Shown piece by piece: positions 1 through 9,935 of a DNA stretch of 64,000 nucleotides (the stretch's first letter is position 1; each line of letters begins with the position of its first letter). A program made the translations under genes and the position numbers. The notes beneath the pieces were generated by a model. It did no database searches. It was not told the DNA's origin and was given only the letters and a program-made list of their open reading frames with translations. This DNA comes from CAVVYV01 sp963752585 (GTDB lineage Bacteria; Actinomycetota; Thermoleophilia; Solirubrobacterales; 70-9), in contig CAVVYV010000007.1 of NCBI GenBank assembly GCA_963752585.1, positions 415,893-479,892 on the forward strand. The letters run 5' to 3'.

Positions 1-472
1 GCCCGGTCTCCCGCGTCTACGCCGAGCTCGACAGCCGGCGAGGCGGCGCCGCCGATGACGACGCCTTCCTCGCGCTCGATCACGCCTCGGGTGCGCGGAG
101 CCACCTCTGGGCGTCGGTGCTGGCGGCGGCGCCGGGCCCGCGCCTGCGGGTCCTCGGCGATCGAGGCCGCCTACGTCGTCACCGACGTCGACGGCCAGGA
201 GGACGCGCTCCGCGCCGGCGCCCGCCCCGGCGACGACGACGCCTGGGGCGCCGAGCCGCGAGGAGCGATGGGGCCGGCTCGTGAGCGAGACGGGGAGCGA
301 GCCGGTCGCCAGCGAGAGGGGCGACTGGCCCGCCTTCTATGCCGGGCTGGAGCGGAGCCTGCGCGAGGGGGCGCCGCCGCCGGTCGATCCCTGGGACGCC
401 GTCGCCGGGCTCGAGGTGATCGATGCGGCGCGGCGCAGCGCCGCGACGAGCACGCGTCGGTCGCGCTGCTAG
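1..472 (+). CDS. Gfo/Idh/MocA-family oxidoreductase, C-terminal part, frameshifted
   Basis: Reading through three frames gives the C-terminal substrate domain of an NAD(P)-dependent sugar or inositol dehydrogenase. Visible pieces are VYAELDSRRGG, then AYVVTDVDG, then ERWGRLVSETGSEP, and the typical closing helix DPWDAVAGLEVIDAARRSA. The start and the Rossmann domain lie outside the window. Frame breaks fall near 170, 263 and 455, so the exact stop is uncertain (TAG at 470-472 in the last long frame). It converges on the sugar importer genes that follow. With the ROK regulator and aldo/keto reductase nearby, it probably oxidises a sugar; the substrate is not visible. Confidence 0.7.
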
Positions 473-480
473 ACGAGGCG

Positions 481-1690
481 CTAGGTGAACGCGGACTGCT
501 GGCGCTGGCGGCGGGTGAGCGCGTCGATCGTCACCGCCGCCAGGAGGACGCCGCCGGTGATCATGAACTTGATGTCGGAGTCGAGCCCGAGCAGGTCCAT
601 CCCGTTCGAGATCGAGCCGATCACCAGCGCGCCGAGCAGCGCCGCCCAGACCGTGCCGCGCCCGCCGAAGAGGCTGACCCCGGCGATCACCGGCCCGGCG
701 ATCGCGAGCAGCAGCAGGTCGCCCGAGCCCGAGGCCTGGTTGACCGCGATCAGCCGCGAGGCGGCGAGGATCCCGCCCGGCCGCCGCAAACGTCGAGGCG
801 ATCGTGAAGACGGCGATCTTGACGCGGTTGACCCGGATCCCCGCCCGCCGCGCCGCCTCCGCGTTGCCGCCGATCGCGTAGATGTGGCGGCCGAAGCGGG
901 TGCGGGTGGTGATGAAGGCGAAGAGCGCGCAGAGCCCGACCAGGATCAGCGCCGCCAGCGGAATCCCCCGGTCCGAGGCGAGGATCGCGACGGCGGCGAA
1001 CATCCCGCCGCCGACCAGCGCCGTGCGGAGGACGAGCCCGGCGAGCGGCCCGGCTTCCAGGCCGGCTTTCAGCCGCCTGCGGCGTTCGAGACAGCCCCGA
1101 CCCGAGCGTCCCTGCGGTCACCACCACCGCGAGCGTCCAGCCGACCCATGGGTCGTAGAACTTCCCGCCAGGTCGGTGATCGTGCTCGGGGGCAGGTTGA
1201 TCGTGCCGGTGTTGCCGAGCACCAACAGCAGCGCGCCCTGCCAGGCGAGCAGGCCGGCGAGGGTGACCACGAACGACGGGATCCCGAAGGTGGTCACCAT
1301 GAACCCGTTGAAGAGCCCGATCGCCGCCCCGGTCGCGAGCCCGGCGAGGATCGCGAGCTCGGGGTTCCAGCCCTGCTTGACGTTGAGGACCGCCATCACC
1401 CCCGCGGCCAGGCCGCTGACCGCGCCGACCGAGAGGTCGATCTCGCCGAGCAGCAGCACGAGGACGACGCCGATCGAGATCGTCCCCACGGCGGCGATCT
1501 GCAGGGTCAGGTTGGTGAGGTTGATCGCCGAGAGGAAGCGGTCGTTCTGGACCTGGAAGATCGCCCAGATCACGCGCGATGATCGAGCAGCACCCGGAGC
1601 GAGCCCAGCTCGCCGCGCGCGAGCTGTGCGAAGAACGAGAGCCGGCTCTGCTCCTTCTCGTTCGTCCGCGGGAGGTGTCGCCGCTTCCAT
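481..1690 (-). CDS. xylH: Sugar ABC transporter permease, XylH/RbsC type (frameshifted)
   Basis: Membrane permease of a ribose/xylose-class importer (BPD_transp_2 family), about 400 residues. The N-terminal frame carries TLQIAAVGTISIGVVLVLLLGEIDLSVG, the diagnostic helix pair of this family. Later frames carry the family loop TRFGRHIYAIGGNAEAARRAG and the C-terminal helices with LLGALVIGSISNGMDLLG. At least four single-base breaks (about 780, 1060, 1150, 1580) split it; none hits a domain edge, so they look like sequence errors. The ATG overlaps the TGA of the ATPase gene, which implies translational coupling in an xylF-xylG-xylH order. Confidence 0.85.
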
Positions 1691-2494
1691 CAGACCGTCC
1701 TCTGTCGCTCGGCTGTGTCCGCGGAGGCCCCGGTGATCGCGGCCACCACCTCCTCGGGCGTGGTACTTGGCGGTCGAAGTCGGCGACCCGCCTCCCGAGC
1801 AGCAGGACCACGATCCGGTCGGCGACCTGGAAGACGTTGCCGAGGTTGTGGCTGATCACCACCACCCCCAGGCCCCGCTCGGCCAGGCGCTTCTCCAGGG
1901 CCAGCACCTGCTCGGTCTGGGGGACGCCGAGCGCCGCGGTCGGCTCGTCGAAGAGCACGACCTTCGGGTCGCCGACCAGCGAGCGCGCGATCGCCACCGA
2001 CTGGCGCTGGCCTCCGGAGAGGCTGCCGACCTCGGTGCGGACGCTGCCCAGCGTGGTGACCGAGAGATCGTCGAGCAGCTGCAGCGTCCGCTGCTCCATG
2101 TCGGTCTCGTCCAGGTGTGCACGGGACCTGGACCGCCGTCCCCGACCTCCTCCTGGCCGAGGAAGAGGTTGGCGACGACGTCGAGGTTGTCGCAGAGGGC
2201 GAGGTCCTGGAAGACGGTGGCGATGCCGAGCTCGCGGCCGCCTTCGGGTCGGAGACCTTCACCTGCCTCCCCTCGAAGTACATCTCGCCGCTGTCGGCCG
2301 GCTGGACGCCGTCCATCGCCTTCACCAGGGTCGACTTGCCGGCGCCGTTGTCGCCGACCAGCGGCGACCACCTCGCCGGCGATCGACCTCGAAGTCGACG
2401 TCGGTCAGGCGCCTGGACCGGCCCGAAGCTCTTGGCTGACCCCCTTGAGCGCGAGGAGGTGCTCCTTGGGCTTGGCTTCGTTCGCTTCGCTCAA
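1690..2494 (-). CDS. xylG: Sugar ABC transporter ATPase, single-domain XylG type (frameshifted)
   Basis: Cytoplasmic ATPase that powers the importer. The Q-loop stretch TVFQDLALCDNLDVVANLFLG, the signature LSGGQRQSVAIARSL, Walker B VVLFDEPTAAL and the switch histidine in VVVISHNLGNV are visible across frames. The Walker A region falls at a frame break near 2340-2370. At about 268 codons it holds one ATPase domain, unlike the two-domain E. coli XylG. The TTG start at 2492-2494 is chosen because GAGGAGGTGCGAG lies just upstream and because translation from there leads into LLALKGVSQ. It lies between the binding protein and permease genes. Confidence 0.85.
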
Positions 2495-2555
2495 TTTGCT
2501 CGCACCTCCTCGCGCTCGGGGTTCCTGATTCCTACTACTTGCTCGCGTCCGCTGC

Positions 2556-3703
2556 TTACTCCAGGCCAGCCTCCTGGCAGGCCTGTGCGTACTGCGCCGT
2601 GCAGATGTCCTCCACGGTCCAGTACGGCCCGCCGAGGTCCCCGTTGTCCTTGAGGACGGTGTCCTGGATGTTGTCGATCGGTCACCGCGACCGGCGTCTC
2701 CAGCACGGAGGGCACCGAGATGGCGCCGTTGTCCGTCTCGCCGTTGACCAGGTCGCTCGGAACGTCCTCGCCCTGGGCGAGCGCCGCCGCCAGCTGCGCG
2801 GCCGCCTCCGTCTCGAGGCTGGTCGCCTTGTAGACGGTCATGAACTGCTCGCCGACGAGAATCCGCTGGATCGCCTCCAGCTCGGCGTCCTGACCGGTTG
2901 TCGGGCCTCGTCGCCGGGTCGACGCCGGCACCCTTCATCGCGGCGATCGCGCCGCCGGCGGTGCCGTCGTTCATCGCGTAGACGCCGTTGAACCCGTTCG
3001 GGCTGACGGCGGTGATCGCCTGCTCCATCTCGACCTGTGCCTCGTCGGGGCTCCAGTCGGGAGTGTCGTACTCCTTGGCGACCTCAACGCTGGCTGCATC
3101 GAACTGGGACTGCGCGCCCTGGCCGAACAGCTTGGCGTTGTTGTCCGTCGGCGAGCCGTTGATCTTCACGATCGGGCCCGTCGGGTTGCCGTCCTCGGCG
3201 AGCTTCTCGACCAAGGCCTGGCCCTGAAGCTCACCGACCCGGACGTTGTCGAACGAGACGTAGTAGTCGACGCCCGGCGAGTCCGTGATCAGGCGGTCGT
3301 AGCTGATCACCGGCACGTCCTGCTGCTCGGCCAGGTTGACCATCGACGCGGCGGAGGCCGAGTCGACCGGGTCGAGGACGAGCACGTCGATGCCCTCGGT
3401 CAGGGCCGCCTCGACCTGGTCCTGCTGCGCGCTGGCGTCCTGGTTCGCGTTGCTGTAGATCAGCTCGCAGTCCGGGCAGTGCCTCTTCAGGTTCGCCTCG
3501 AACTCCGGGTGATCGTGGGACTCGTAGCGGGTCGTCTTCGACTCCGGCAGCAGGAGAGCGACCTTCCCTCCGCCGCCGCCGGCGCTCGTATCGCCGCCGC
3601 CGTCGTCATCGTCATCGTCGCCACAGGCGACGAGCACGAGCCCGAAGACCAGCGCCGTACAAGTGAGCGCGGCCACTCGGGCCCAGCTCCTGGATCTCTT
3701 CAT
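2556..3703 (-). CDS. xylF: Xylose-type sugar-binding lipoprotein, XylF-like
   Basis: Extracytoplasmic binding protein for the importer. The signal peptide ends in the lipobox LVLVAC (Cys27), followed by a run of six aspartates and a Gly/Ser linker. The body has the periplasmic-binding fold typical of XylF, with ISYDRLI, YYVSFDNVRVGELQG and GVYAMNDGTAGGAIAAM. Two frame breaks in the last third (about 2905 and 2680) are needed to reach the end DICTAQYAQACQEAGLE and the TAA at 2556. The XylF-like segments make D-xylose or a related pentose the best guess; the ligand is not proven. It is the first gene of the importer operon. Confidence 0.88.
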
Positions 3704-3771
3704 TCACGCCTCTCACCTCCATTGACTCCTCTTGATATTGAAACCAAGCTTGTTCGCGCGGATCACCGTCC

Positions 3772-4996
3772 TCATGCGGCAGCCTCCTGCCGCTCGGGCA
3801 GCGGTGAGAAGAACCGGTCCGACCCGTGCAGGACCAGGGCGAGCGCACCGAGCAGCTCCGCGCGCTCGCCGAGCACCCCGGGACCACCGTCACCTGCGTC
3901 GGCGGCGCTCCGGATCGCGAAGCGGCGGATCGACTCGAGGATCGGCTCGGTGATCAGCTCCCCGGCGCCGCTCAGGTCGCCGCCGACGATCACCCGGTCG
4001 GGGTTGATCAGGTTGCAGAGATTCGGCGACGGCGATCCCGATCTCCGCGCCCGGCCTCCTCGATCAGCCTGGCGGCCGCCGCGTCGCCGTTGCCCGAGAG
4101 ATCGAGCAGCCGCTTGATCGAAATCTCCTCGTCGCGGCTCTCGCTCGAGCATGCCGGCGATCGCCCGCGCCGAGGCCACGGTCTCGAGGCAGCCGCGATT
4201 TCCGCAGCGGCAGATCGCGCCTCCCTCCTGGACGACGGTGTGGCCGATCTCGCCGGCCGTGCCCCCCGCGCCGCGGTAGAGCCGGCCGCCGAGCAGCAGG
4301 CCGGCGCCGACCCCGGAGGAGAGCTTGATGTAGACGAGCTCGGAGTGACCCTGCCCCGATCCCCAGACGAACTCCGCCAGCGCACCGAGGTTCGCGTCGT
4401 TCTCCACCTGGACCGGAAGCTCCAGGCGCCGGGAGAGCTCCTCGGCGGCGTCGACCCCGACCCAGCCCGGCAGGATCGCGAGTGAGCCGACGGTCCGGGC
4501 GGTCTGGTTGATCGGCCCCGGAAGGCCCATGCCCACGCCGAGCACGCGGTCGCGATCCGCACCGACTTCGCTTGAGCACCTGGCTGACCAGCTTCGCGGC
4601 GCTGTCAAGGCCCTCCTCGGCGGAGTGGTCGACGTCGAGCTCCGCCCAGGACTCGGCGAGCACCTCGTGCGAGAGGTCGGAGAGGGCGACCCGCAGGTGG
4701 GTGTGGCCGAAGTCGACTCCAAGCGCGAGGCCCGCCGAGCTCGTTCAGGGAGAGCAGGACCGGCGGGCGCCCGCCCTGCTCGCCATGCGCCACCCCGGTT
4801 CCCTCGGCGCTGCTCGCTGACCAGGCCGGCCGTCGAGCAGGTCCGCGACGATGCTCGAGACCGTCGAGCGGGAGAGGCCGGTGGCGCGGGCGATCTCCGC
4901 CCTGCTCGCGGTCCCCCGCTCACGGAGCGCATCGATCACCCGCCGGCTGTTGAGCTCACGGAGGGAATGAAGCGATCCGGAGTCGGACGATTCCAC
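3772..4996 (-). CDS. ROK-family transcriptional regulator (frameshifted)
   Basis: Probable sugar-responsive repressor of the XylR/NagC type. The N-terminal helix-turn-helix is seen in RVIDALRERGTASRAEIARATGLSRSTVSSIV (about residues 17-50 from the ATG at 4996). The ROK part shows VLGVGMGLPGPINQ, VENDANLGALAEFVWG, the glycine-rich GGRLYRGAGGTAGEIGH, and the zinc motif CRCGNRGCLE. The C-terminus has LINPDRVIVGGDLSGAG. Several indels split it (about 4830, 4720, 4570, 4140, 4040). It sits between the importer operon and the divergent aldo/keto reductase, so it probably controls both. Confidence 0.85.
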
Positions 4997-5049
4997 GCGG
5001 CGCGAGTCTCTTTGATTCCCAGGGCTTTGTCAAGGGTTCGGCAAAACCT

Positions 5050-5100
5050 CCGCCCTCACGGGCGGGGCTATGTCGAAATCCTCAACAAACCCTCAACAAA
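5050..5100. promoter_or_regulatory. Divergent regulatory region: hairpin plus tandem 11-bp repeat
   Basis: Between the ROK gene and the aldo/keto reductase. A perfect 6-bp hairpin (CCGCCC, TCAC, GGGCGG) covers 5050-5065. Two direct copies of CCTCAACAAA start at 5080 and 5091, exactly 11 bp apart, directly in front of the ribosome site AGGAGG of the reductase. An operator for the neighbouring ROK protein is inferred from position only. Confidence 0.4.
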
Positions 5101-5117
5101 ACTGCTCAGGAGGCATC

Positions 5118-6109
5118 ATGGTTCCGCCAATGAACACCGTCCGCCTCGGAATGACAGAGCTCGACGTCTCCCCGATCGCCTTCGGGACCTGGGCGCTGGG
5201 CGGCGAATGGGGCGAGTTCGACGAGTCAGAGGGGATCGCCGCGATCCGCCAGGCGCGCGAGCTGGGCGTGAACCTGTTCGACACCGCACATGGCTACGGC
5301 TTCGGCGTCGCCGAGGGAGTCCTGGGCGGGCCCTCCGCGACGATCTCGAGAGCCGCCGGGACGAGGTGGTGATCGCCACCAAGGGCGGCCTGCGGATGAC
5401 CGACGACGGCCTCGTCCGCGATTCGAGCCCGGATTGGCTTCGGCAGGGCGTCGAGGCCAGCCTCGAGGCCCTCGGCGTCGAGTTCATCGACCTCTACCAG
5501 ATCCACTGGCCCGACCCGAAGGTCCCGTTCGCGGAGACGGCGGCGCGCTCCAGGGGCTCGTGGACGAGGGCAAGATCCGCCACGTCGGCGTCTCCAACTT
5601 CGACCCGGGCAGATCGACGAGTTCGCCGAGACCCGCCCGGTGGAGACGGTTCAGCCGCCCTACCACCTGTTCCGCCGCGAGATCGAGGCCGAGTTGCTCC
5701 CCTACTGCCGCGAGCACGACATCGGGGTGCTCAGCTACAGCCCGCTGGCCCACGGCCTGCTCACCGGGGCGATGACCAGGACACCGAGTTCGCCGCCGAC
5801 GACTGGCGCGGCGGCGCCCCGTTCCTCAAGGGCGAGAGCTTCCGCCGCAACCTCGATGTCGTCGGCGAGCTCAAGCGCGTCGCCACCGAGCGGCTGGGGG
5901 CATCGGTCAGCCAGCTCGCGATCGCCTGGACCCTCGCCAACCCGGATGTCCACGTTTCCATCGTCGGCGCCCGGAGTCCGAGGCACATCGAGGAAAGCAT
6001 CGCCGCCGCCGAACTCACCCTGAGCGAGGACGATCTCGCCGAGATCGAGCGAATCATGGAGGCGGCGGTGCCGATGTCCGGGCCGTCACCGGAGATGATG
6101 CCCGAGTGA
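5118..6109 (+). CDS. Aldo/keto reductase (frameshifted)
   Basis: NAD(P)H-dependent reductase of the AKR family, about 330 residues. Family motifs are present: LGMTELDVSPIAFGTWALGG at the N-terminus, NLFDTAHGYG with the catalytic Asp and Tyr, VVIATKGG with the catalytic Lys, DLYQIHWPDP with the catalytic His, HVGVSNFD, and the cofactor-binding C-terminus TPNPDVHVSIVGAR-like ANPDVHVSIVGARSPRHIEES. The ATG at 5118 follows AGGAGGCATC; an upstream in-frame ATG at 5070 has no such site. Four apparent one-base losses occur (about 5325, 5550, 5612, 5776). Likely reduces a sugar or aldehyde in the same locus as the importer. Confidence 0.88.
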
Positions 6110-6418
6110 GCGCCGGCGCCGGTTGACGCGACTAGTACGGGCGACGGAGGCGCGGCGCTTCATCGGCGGGCGCGATCCCTCGGGAACGGGGCTCTCCCAA
6201 TCGAGCTCGGCCTCGGCGAACGCCGTCTGCTCCACGCCGGGATGACAGCGCCGGCAGACTGGCTCGAGGTTCGAGAGGAGGTCGACGCCGCCCAATCGCC
6301 GCGGGACCTTGTGATGGGCGACGAGGTCCTCCCGAGACCCGCAGTACGCGCACTTGGCGCCGCCGGTGACGATCGCGGAGAGGACCGGCCATGGCAGCTG
6401 TCCTCGCGAAAGCCCCAC
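6086..6418 (-). CDS. Small HNH endonuclease
   Basis: A 110-residue protein with a compact HNH nuclease core: the zinc pair CAYCG, then LVAHHKVPRRLGG with the first histidines, NLEPVCRRCH with the asparagine and second Cys pair and final histidine. The start is a GTG at 6416-6418; an internal start is possible because no strong ribosome site is seen. Its last 24 bases overlap the convergent end of the reductase gene. Free-standing HNH proteins of this size are common in actinobacteria and their roles are mostly unknown. No phage genes adjoin it. Confidence 0.65.
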   Translation of the reverse strand: MGLSRGQLPWPVLSAIVTGGAKCAYCGSREDLVAHHKVPRRLGGVDLLSNLEPVCRRCHPGVEQTAFAEAELDWESPVPEGSRPPMKRRASVARTSRVNRRRRSLGHHLR

Positions 6419-6428
6419 GGCTAGCCGC

Positions 6429-7086
6429 TCAAGCCTTCGAGCAGGCGGTGAGCTGTATGTACGGCGCGTTCGTACCGGCGACCGCCCCGGCGTTGTTGAC
6501 GGTGATGCCAGTAAAGGCGTCGAGCGTTCCGGTCAGAAGACCGGTGGTTGCAGGGCTGGCGATATCGGCCGCCGTGGCCGTGCCGCTGTCGGTCGGGCCA
6601 GCGTCGAGGTCGTGATCATGCCCCGGATCGGTGATCCCGTGGCTGTGCAGGCCGACGGACCGGTTCTCCAGGTTCGTGAGGGCCGTGCCTACCGCGACGT
6701 TCAGCGTTCCGCTGAGAGGGCGACCGACGAGGTAGCGTCCTCGCGCGCCGGTGAACTCCACCCAGCGCGGCCGGGCAGGCCGCCAGGTTGAAGAACGCCA
6801 CGAGCCCGACCGGAGCGGTCGCGGCCTGGCCGGGCTGGCCCTCCGCGCCGGGCGGCCCCTGCGGGCCCGCTGTCGCAGCGGGTCGCGCTTCGAGCGCAGC
6901 GATCCGCTGCTCCAGGCTCCTGATCTTTTGCTTCAGCTTCTTCACTGGCTTGCTGGCGGCCGTGGTCGCACTTGGGCTGCCGTCGGGCCCCGCCGAGGCG
7001 ACCTGCACCACGACGAGGATCACCAAAACCGCAGCTGCAAGCGCGCCAAGCTGCGATCGAGAGCGCAAACTCAGCTTTGTGGACAT
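6429..7086 (-). CDS. Exported coiled-coil, collagen-like, tail-collar-like protein (frameshifted)
   Basis: Begins with a basic stretch and one hydrophobic signal (LGALAAAVLVILVVVQVASA). A short coiled coil follows (VKKLKQKIRSLEQRIAALEA), then a Gly-X-Y run (GPQGPPGAEGQPGQ). The C-terminal half, in another frame after a break near 6760, reads FTGARGRYLVGRPLSGTLNVAVG, GLHSHGITDPGHDHD and ends GTNAPYIQLTACSKA. That ending resembles phage tail-collar or microcystin-dependent-protein domains. The architecture suggests a trimeric surface or secreted fibre. Function is not known. Confidence 0.65.
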
Positions 7087-7195
7087 TCACAGGCTCCGGG
7101 CGGGTACTCCATGCAGCGGAGAAATTCGTCCCCCTCGTGAGCCAATCCTACGCCATGACCAACAGCGAGCATAAGTCGCATGGAGCGCCTTGCGA

Positions 7196-7269
7196 TGGGC
7201 CGGGGAGGACTCGAACCTCCGACCTACGGATTATGAGTCCGCTGCTCTGACCAGCTGAGCTACCGGCCC
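7196..7269 (-). tRNA. tRNA with CAT anticodon (Met or Ile2)
   Basis: The reverse complement folds as a standard cloverleaf: acceptor GGGCCGG paired with CCGGCCC, discriminator A, anticodon loop CTCATAA between GCGGA and TCCGT, and T-loop GTTCGAG. The anticodon is CAT. It could be elongator Met or an Ile tRNA whose C34 is modified to lysidine; sequence alone does not decide. No CCA is encoded after the discriminator. Confidence 0.95.
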
Positions 7270-7361
7270 GGGACGGCGAGCGTACCGCCAGAAGCGGCGA
7301 CCGCGACTGGGTCGCGGGGTAGATTCGGCGGATCGCAGAGAAGCGGCAAGCGGGAGAGGAT

Positions 7362-7721
7362 TTGGCGCCTGAGCGGGAGCCGGAGCGCGAGGAGAACCAG
7401 TTCGAGGGCTTCGGCCTCGCCGCGCTCGGCGCCCTCTACGCCTCGGTGGTGACCGCGATCGTGATCGCCGTGCTCGACACCGATCTCGGCCGCGACCTGC
7501 AGCGCGACCTCGACGCGCCCGCCCGGGCCCTGGTCGCGGCGCCGGTCCTCGCTCTCGCCGCGGTCGTCTTCGTCGCCTGCGTCCTTGCGCTGGTTCTGCC
7601 CGCTGCCCGGGACCGGCTTCTGCGGGTCGCGGGGATGGCGGGCTGGCTGATCCCGGCCTGGCTGCTGATGTCGGGGCTGGTGCTGGGCGCGATCGCCTAC
7701 GCGCTCGACAGCCTCGGGTAG
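7362..7721 (+). CDS. Small membrane protein of unknown function
   Basis: 119 residues from a TTG start preceded by GGGAGAGGA. An acidic N-terminus (PEREPEREENQFEGFG) is followed by three predicted membrane helices: about residues 18-40 (LAALGALYASVVTAIVIAVL), 55-80 (LVAAPVLALAAVVFVACVLALVL) and 90-115. I recognise no family. The frame is intact. It is convergent with the Hpt gene, whose stop lies five bases after its own. Confidence 0.6.
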   Translation: MAPEREPEREENQFEGFGLAALGALYASVVTAIVIAVLDTDLGRDLQRDLDAPARALVAAPVLALAAVVFVACVLALVLPAARDRLLRVAGMAGWLIPAWLLMSGLVLGAIAYALDSLG

Positions 7722-7725
7722 GCGG

Positions 7726-8094
7726 CTAGGCGGCCAGGCGCCTGAGCGATTCGACCACCGACGGGGGCTCCGGCCCTCCCTCGGCGACGGCCTTCGCCGC
7801 CTCGTCGAGGGAGCTGACCGCGGCGACGGCCGCCGCCGCCTCCTTCGGATCGATCCGGCCGGAGTCGATCCGCTCGGCGAAGAAGCGCTCGAGCTGCTCC
7901 GCGAGCTCCCCCAGCCGCGACTGCCCGACGACCATCGCCGCGCCCTTCAGCCCGTGCGCCTCCACCCGAAGCTCCTCGATTCGGGCGGAGTCGGACTCCC
8001 CTGATCCGGCGAGCTTCTTGACGCCGTTGATGATCGTGCCGGCGCGGCGGTCGGTCTCGCTGGCGAGCATGTCGAGGAGGTCGGTTTCCGCCAT
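7726..8094 (-). CDS. Hpt-domain phosphotransfer protein
   Basis: 122 residues forming a single histidine phosphotransfer domain. The phosphorylated histidine is in VEAHGLKGAAMVVG (His47), within the usual helix, followed by the conserved small residues and LGELAEQLERFF. Such proteins relay phosphate between hybrid histidine kinases and response regulators in the cytoplasm. No kinase or regulator gene is adjacent, so it probably serves a distant phosphorelay. The frame is intact. Confidence 0.8.
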   Translation of the reverse strand: MAETDLLDMLASETDRRAGTIINGVKKLAGSGESDSARIEELRVEAHGLKGAAMVVGQSRLGELAEQLERFFAERIDSGRIDPKEAAAAVAAVSSLDEAAKAVAEGGPEPPSVVESLRRLAA

Positions 8095-8119
8095 CCAGCT
8101 AGTTGTACTCCACTCGGGG

Positions 8120-9108
8120 CTAGCCGGCCACGCGGCGCGCGGCGTCCTCCAGCTCGCCGACGCTGAAGGCGCCCTCGATCACGGTGCTGACCTTGCCCTG
8201 GCGGTCGATCACGAACAGCCAGGGCTCGCTCGGGAGGCGGTACGCGCTCATCTGGGGGCGCACCCCCTTGTTGAGGTCGTTGTCGATGTAGACCTCCTGG
8301 TGGATGAAGGCGACCCGGTCGCCGAACTCTCGCTTCACCTGCTCGGCGACGTCGACGACGGGCCCGCAGATCCGGCTCTGACAGAGCTGCGGCGTGGCGA
8401 AGAGAAGGACCACCGGCTTGCGCCCGAGGACGTCGGCGAGGTCCTCGTCGTGCAGGTCGTCGGGCGGCACCCGGGTGTCGATCTCGGAGATGTCAGCGAC
8501 CTCGTCGGCGGTCGGGGTGTGGACCTCGGGGGCGGGCTCGCCGACATCGACGGGGTCGAACTCGCCGACCTTGCTCGGGGTCGGCACCAGGCTCCCGGTG
8601 TAGCCCTCGCCCTCCTTCGTCAGGGCGCCGAATGTCCATGCTCCGGGCTTGTCGAGGGGGATCTCGGTGACGTAGACGACCTTGGCGGCGTCGGGATCGC
8701 TGCTGGTCGTCTCGGCGCGGAAGGCGGGCTCGGTGCTGAGGTCCTCGATCCTCGCGGTGAACGGGCCGATCGCCGGTCCCTCGAGGCCGACGCCCGGCGC
8801 CGCGTAGATCGCGACCTGTGCGTCGGTGATCTGCTCGTGGCCGAGGGTGAAGACGCCGAAGGAGAAGCGGTTCTCGCCCAGTCGGAGGACGCGCGCCGCC
8901 GGCGAGACGACCGGGCCCTCGCCGCTCGAGGCGGAGAGCACCTGCTGGAGGGTCTGTGCCCTTGGCGGCGGGGAACTCGGCTGCGCTGGGCGCGGGGCGG
9001 TCGCTCGAGGCGGCGCCCTCGTCGTCGTCCCCTCCCCCGCACCCGGCGAGCAGGCGCAGCCAGTGCGACCGCCGCCAGGATTTCAGCCAGCCACCGCACC
9101 GCGGGCAT
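8120..9108 (-). CDS. Thioredoxin-like lipoprotein (frameshifted at N-terminus)
   Basis: About 330 residues. Starting at the ATG at 9108, the signal WLAEILAAVALA runs, after a one-base correction, into a lipobox-like LA-AC and a Ser/Thr/Pro-rich linker. A middle domain of beta type (FSFGVFTLGHEQITDAQVAIYAAPG) precedes a thioredoxin-like C-terminus with KPVVLLFATPQLCQSRICGPVVDVAEQV and PSEPWLFVIDRQGKV. The cysteines are spaced C-x4-C, not the CxxC of thioredoxin, so redox activity is uncertain; SCO-like copper handling is possible. Acts outside the membrane if the lipobox is right. Confidence 0.65.
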
Positions 9109-9164
9109 CGTAGAGATAGGGTCCGCCCGGCGGTTAGCGCGTGCCAGGTGAAGGAGGGCGAGCC

Positions 9165-9908
9165 TTGGCGGACAGAGCTGCACTGATCACCGGCGGGTCG
9201 AGCGGCATCGGGCTGGCGATCGCCCGCGCCCTGGCCGAGGACGGCTACGGGGTGACGGTCTCATCGCGGCGCGCCGGAGAAGCTCGAGGCGGCGGCCGAG
9301 GACCTGCGCTCCGCCGGCCACGACGTCCTGAGCGTGCCCGCGAACATGGTCGACGAGGACGACCTGAAGAAGCTGGTCGAGGAGCACAGCGAGCGCTTCG
9401 GGCGGCTCGACGTCCTCGTCAACAACGCGGGGGTCGGGATCGGCGAGGCGATGCACGAGCTCGACAACCAAGTACGTCGACATGCAGCTCGGGGTCAACC
9501 TCCGGGCGGTGATCCTGATGACCCGGGAGTGCCTGCCGATGCTGCGCGAGGCGGGCGGCGAGCACGGCAAGGCGTTGATCCTGAACACGGCCTCGATCAG
9601 CGGCAAGGCGGGACAGGCGTGGATCTCGGTCTACTCGGCGACGAAGGCGGCGGTGGTCGGGTTCAGCCAGGCGACGCAGAACGAGGTCGCGAGCCGACGG
9701 GATCCAGGTGACCGCCTTCTGTCCCGCGCTTCGTCGACACGGCGATGACCGAGTTGGGCCCGTGGCCGGGTCGAGCAGGAGGCGATGATCCGACCCGAGG
9801 ACATCGCGGAGGCGAGTGCGGTTCCTGCTGCGGACCTCGCCCAACTGCCTGGTCCCGGAGATCATCTTCCTTCGCCCCGGCGACACGGTTCAGACGCCCG
9901 CGCTCTAG
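9165..9908 (+). CDS. Short-chain dehydrogenase/reductase (frameshifted)
   Basis: NAD(P)-dependent SDR of about 248 residues. The cofactor loop ALITGGSSGIGLAIARAL, the NNAG motif in DVLVNNAGVGIG, the catalytic Ser in NTASISGKAG and the YSATK motif with Tyr and Lys are visible. Start TTG at 9165 is chosen because AAGGAGGGCG lies just before it. Breaks near 9270, 9470, 9690 and 9735-9765 need correction; the C-terminus then reads RPEDIAEAVRFLL and ends PGDTVQTPAL with TAG at 9906-9908. Substrate unknown. Confidence 0.85.
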
Positions 9909-9935
9909 GGCGCGCGACCTTCTTCCCCCGCGCGC

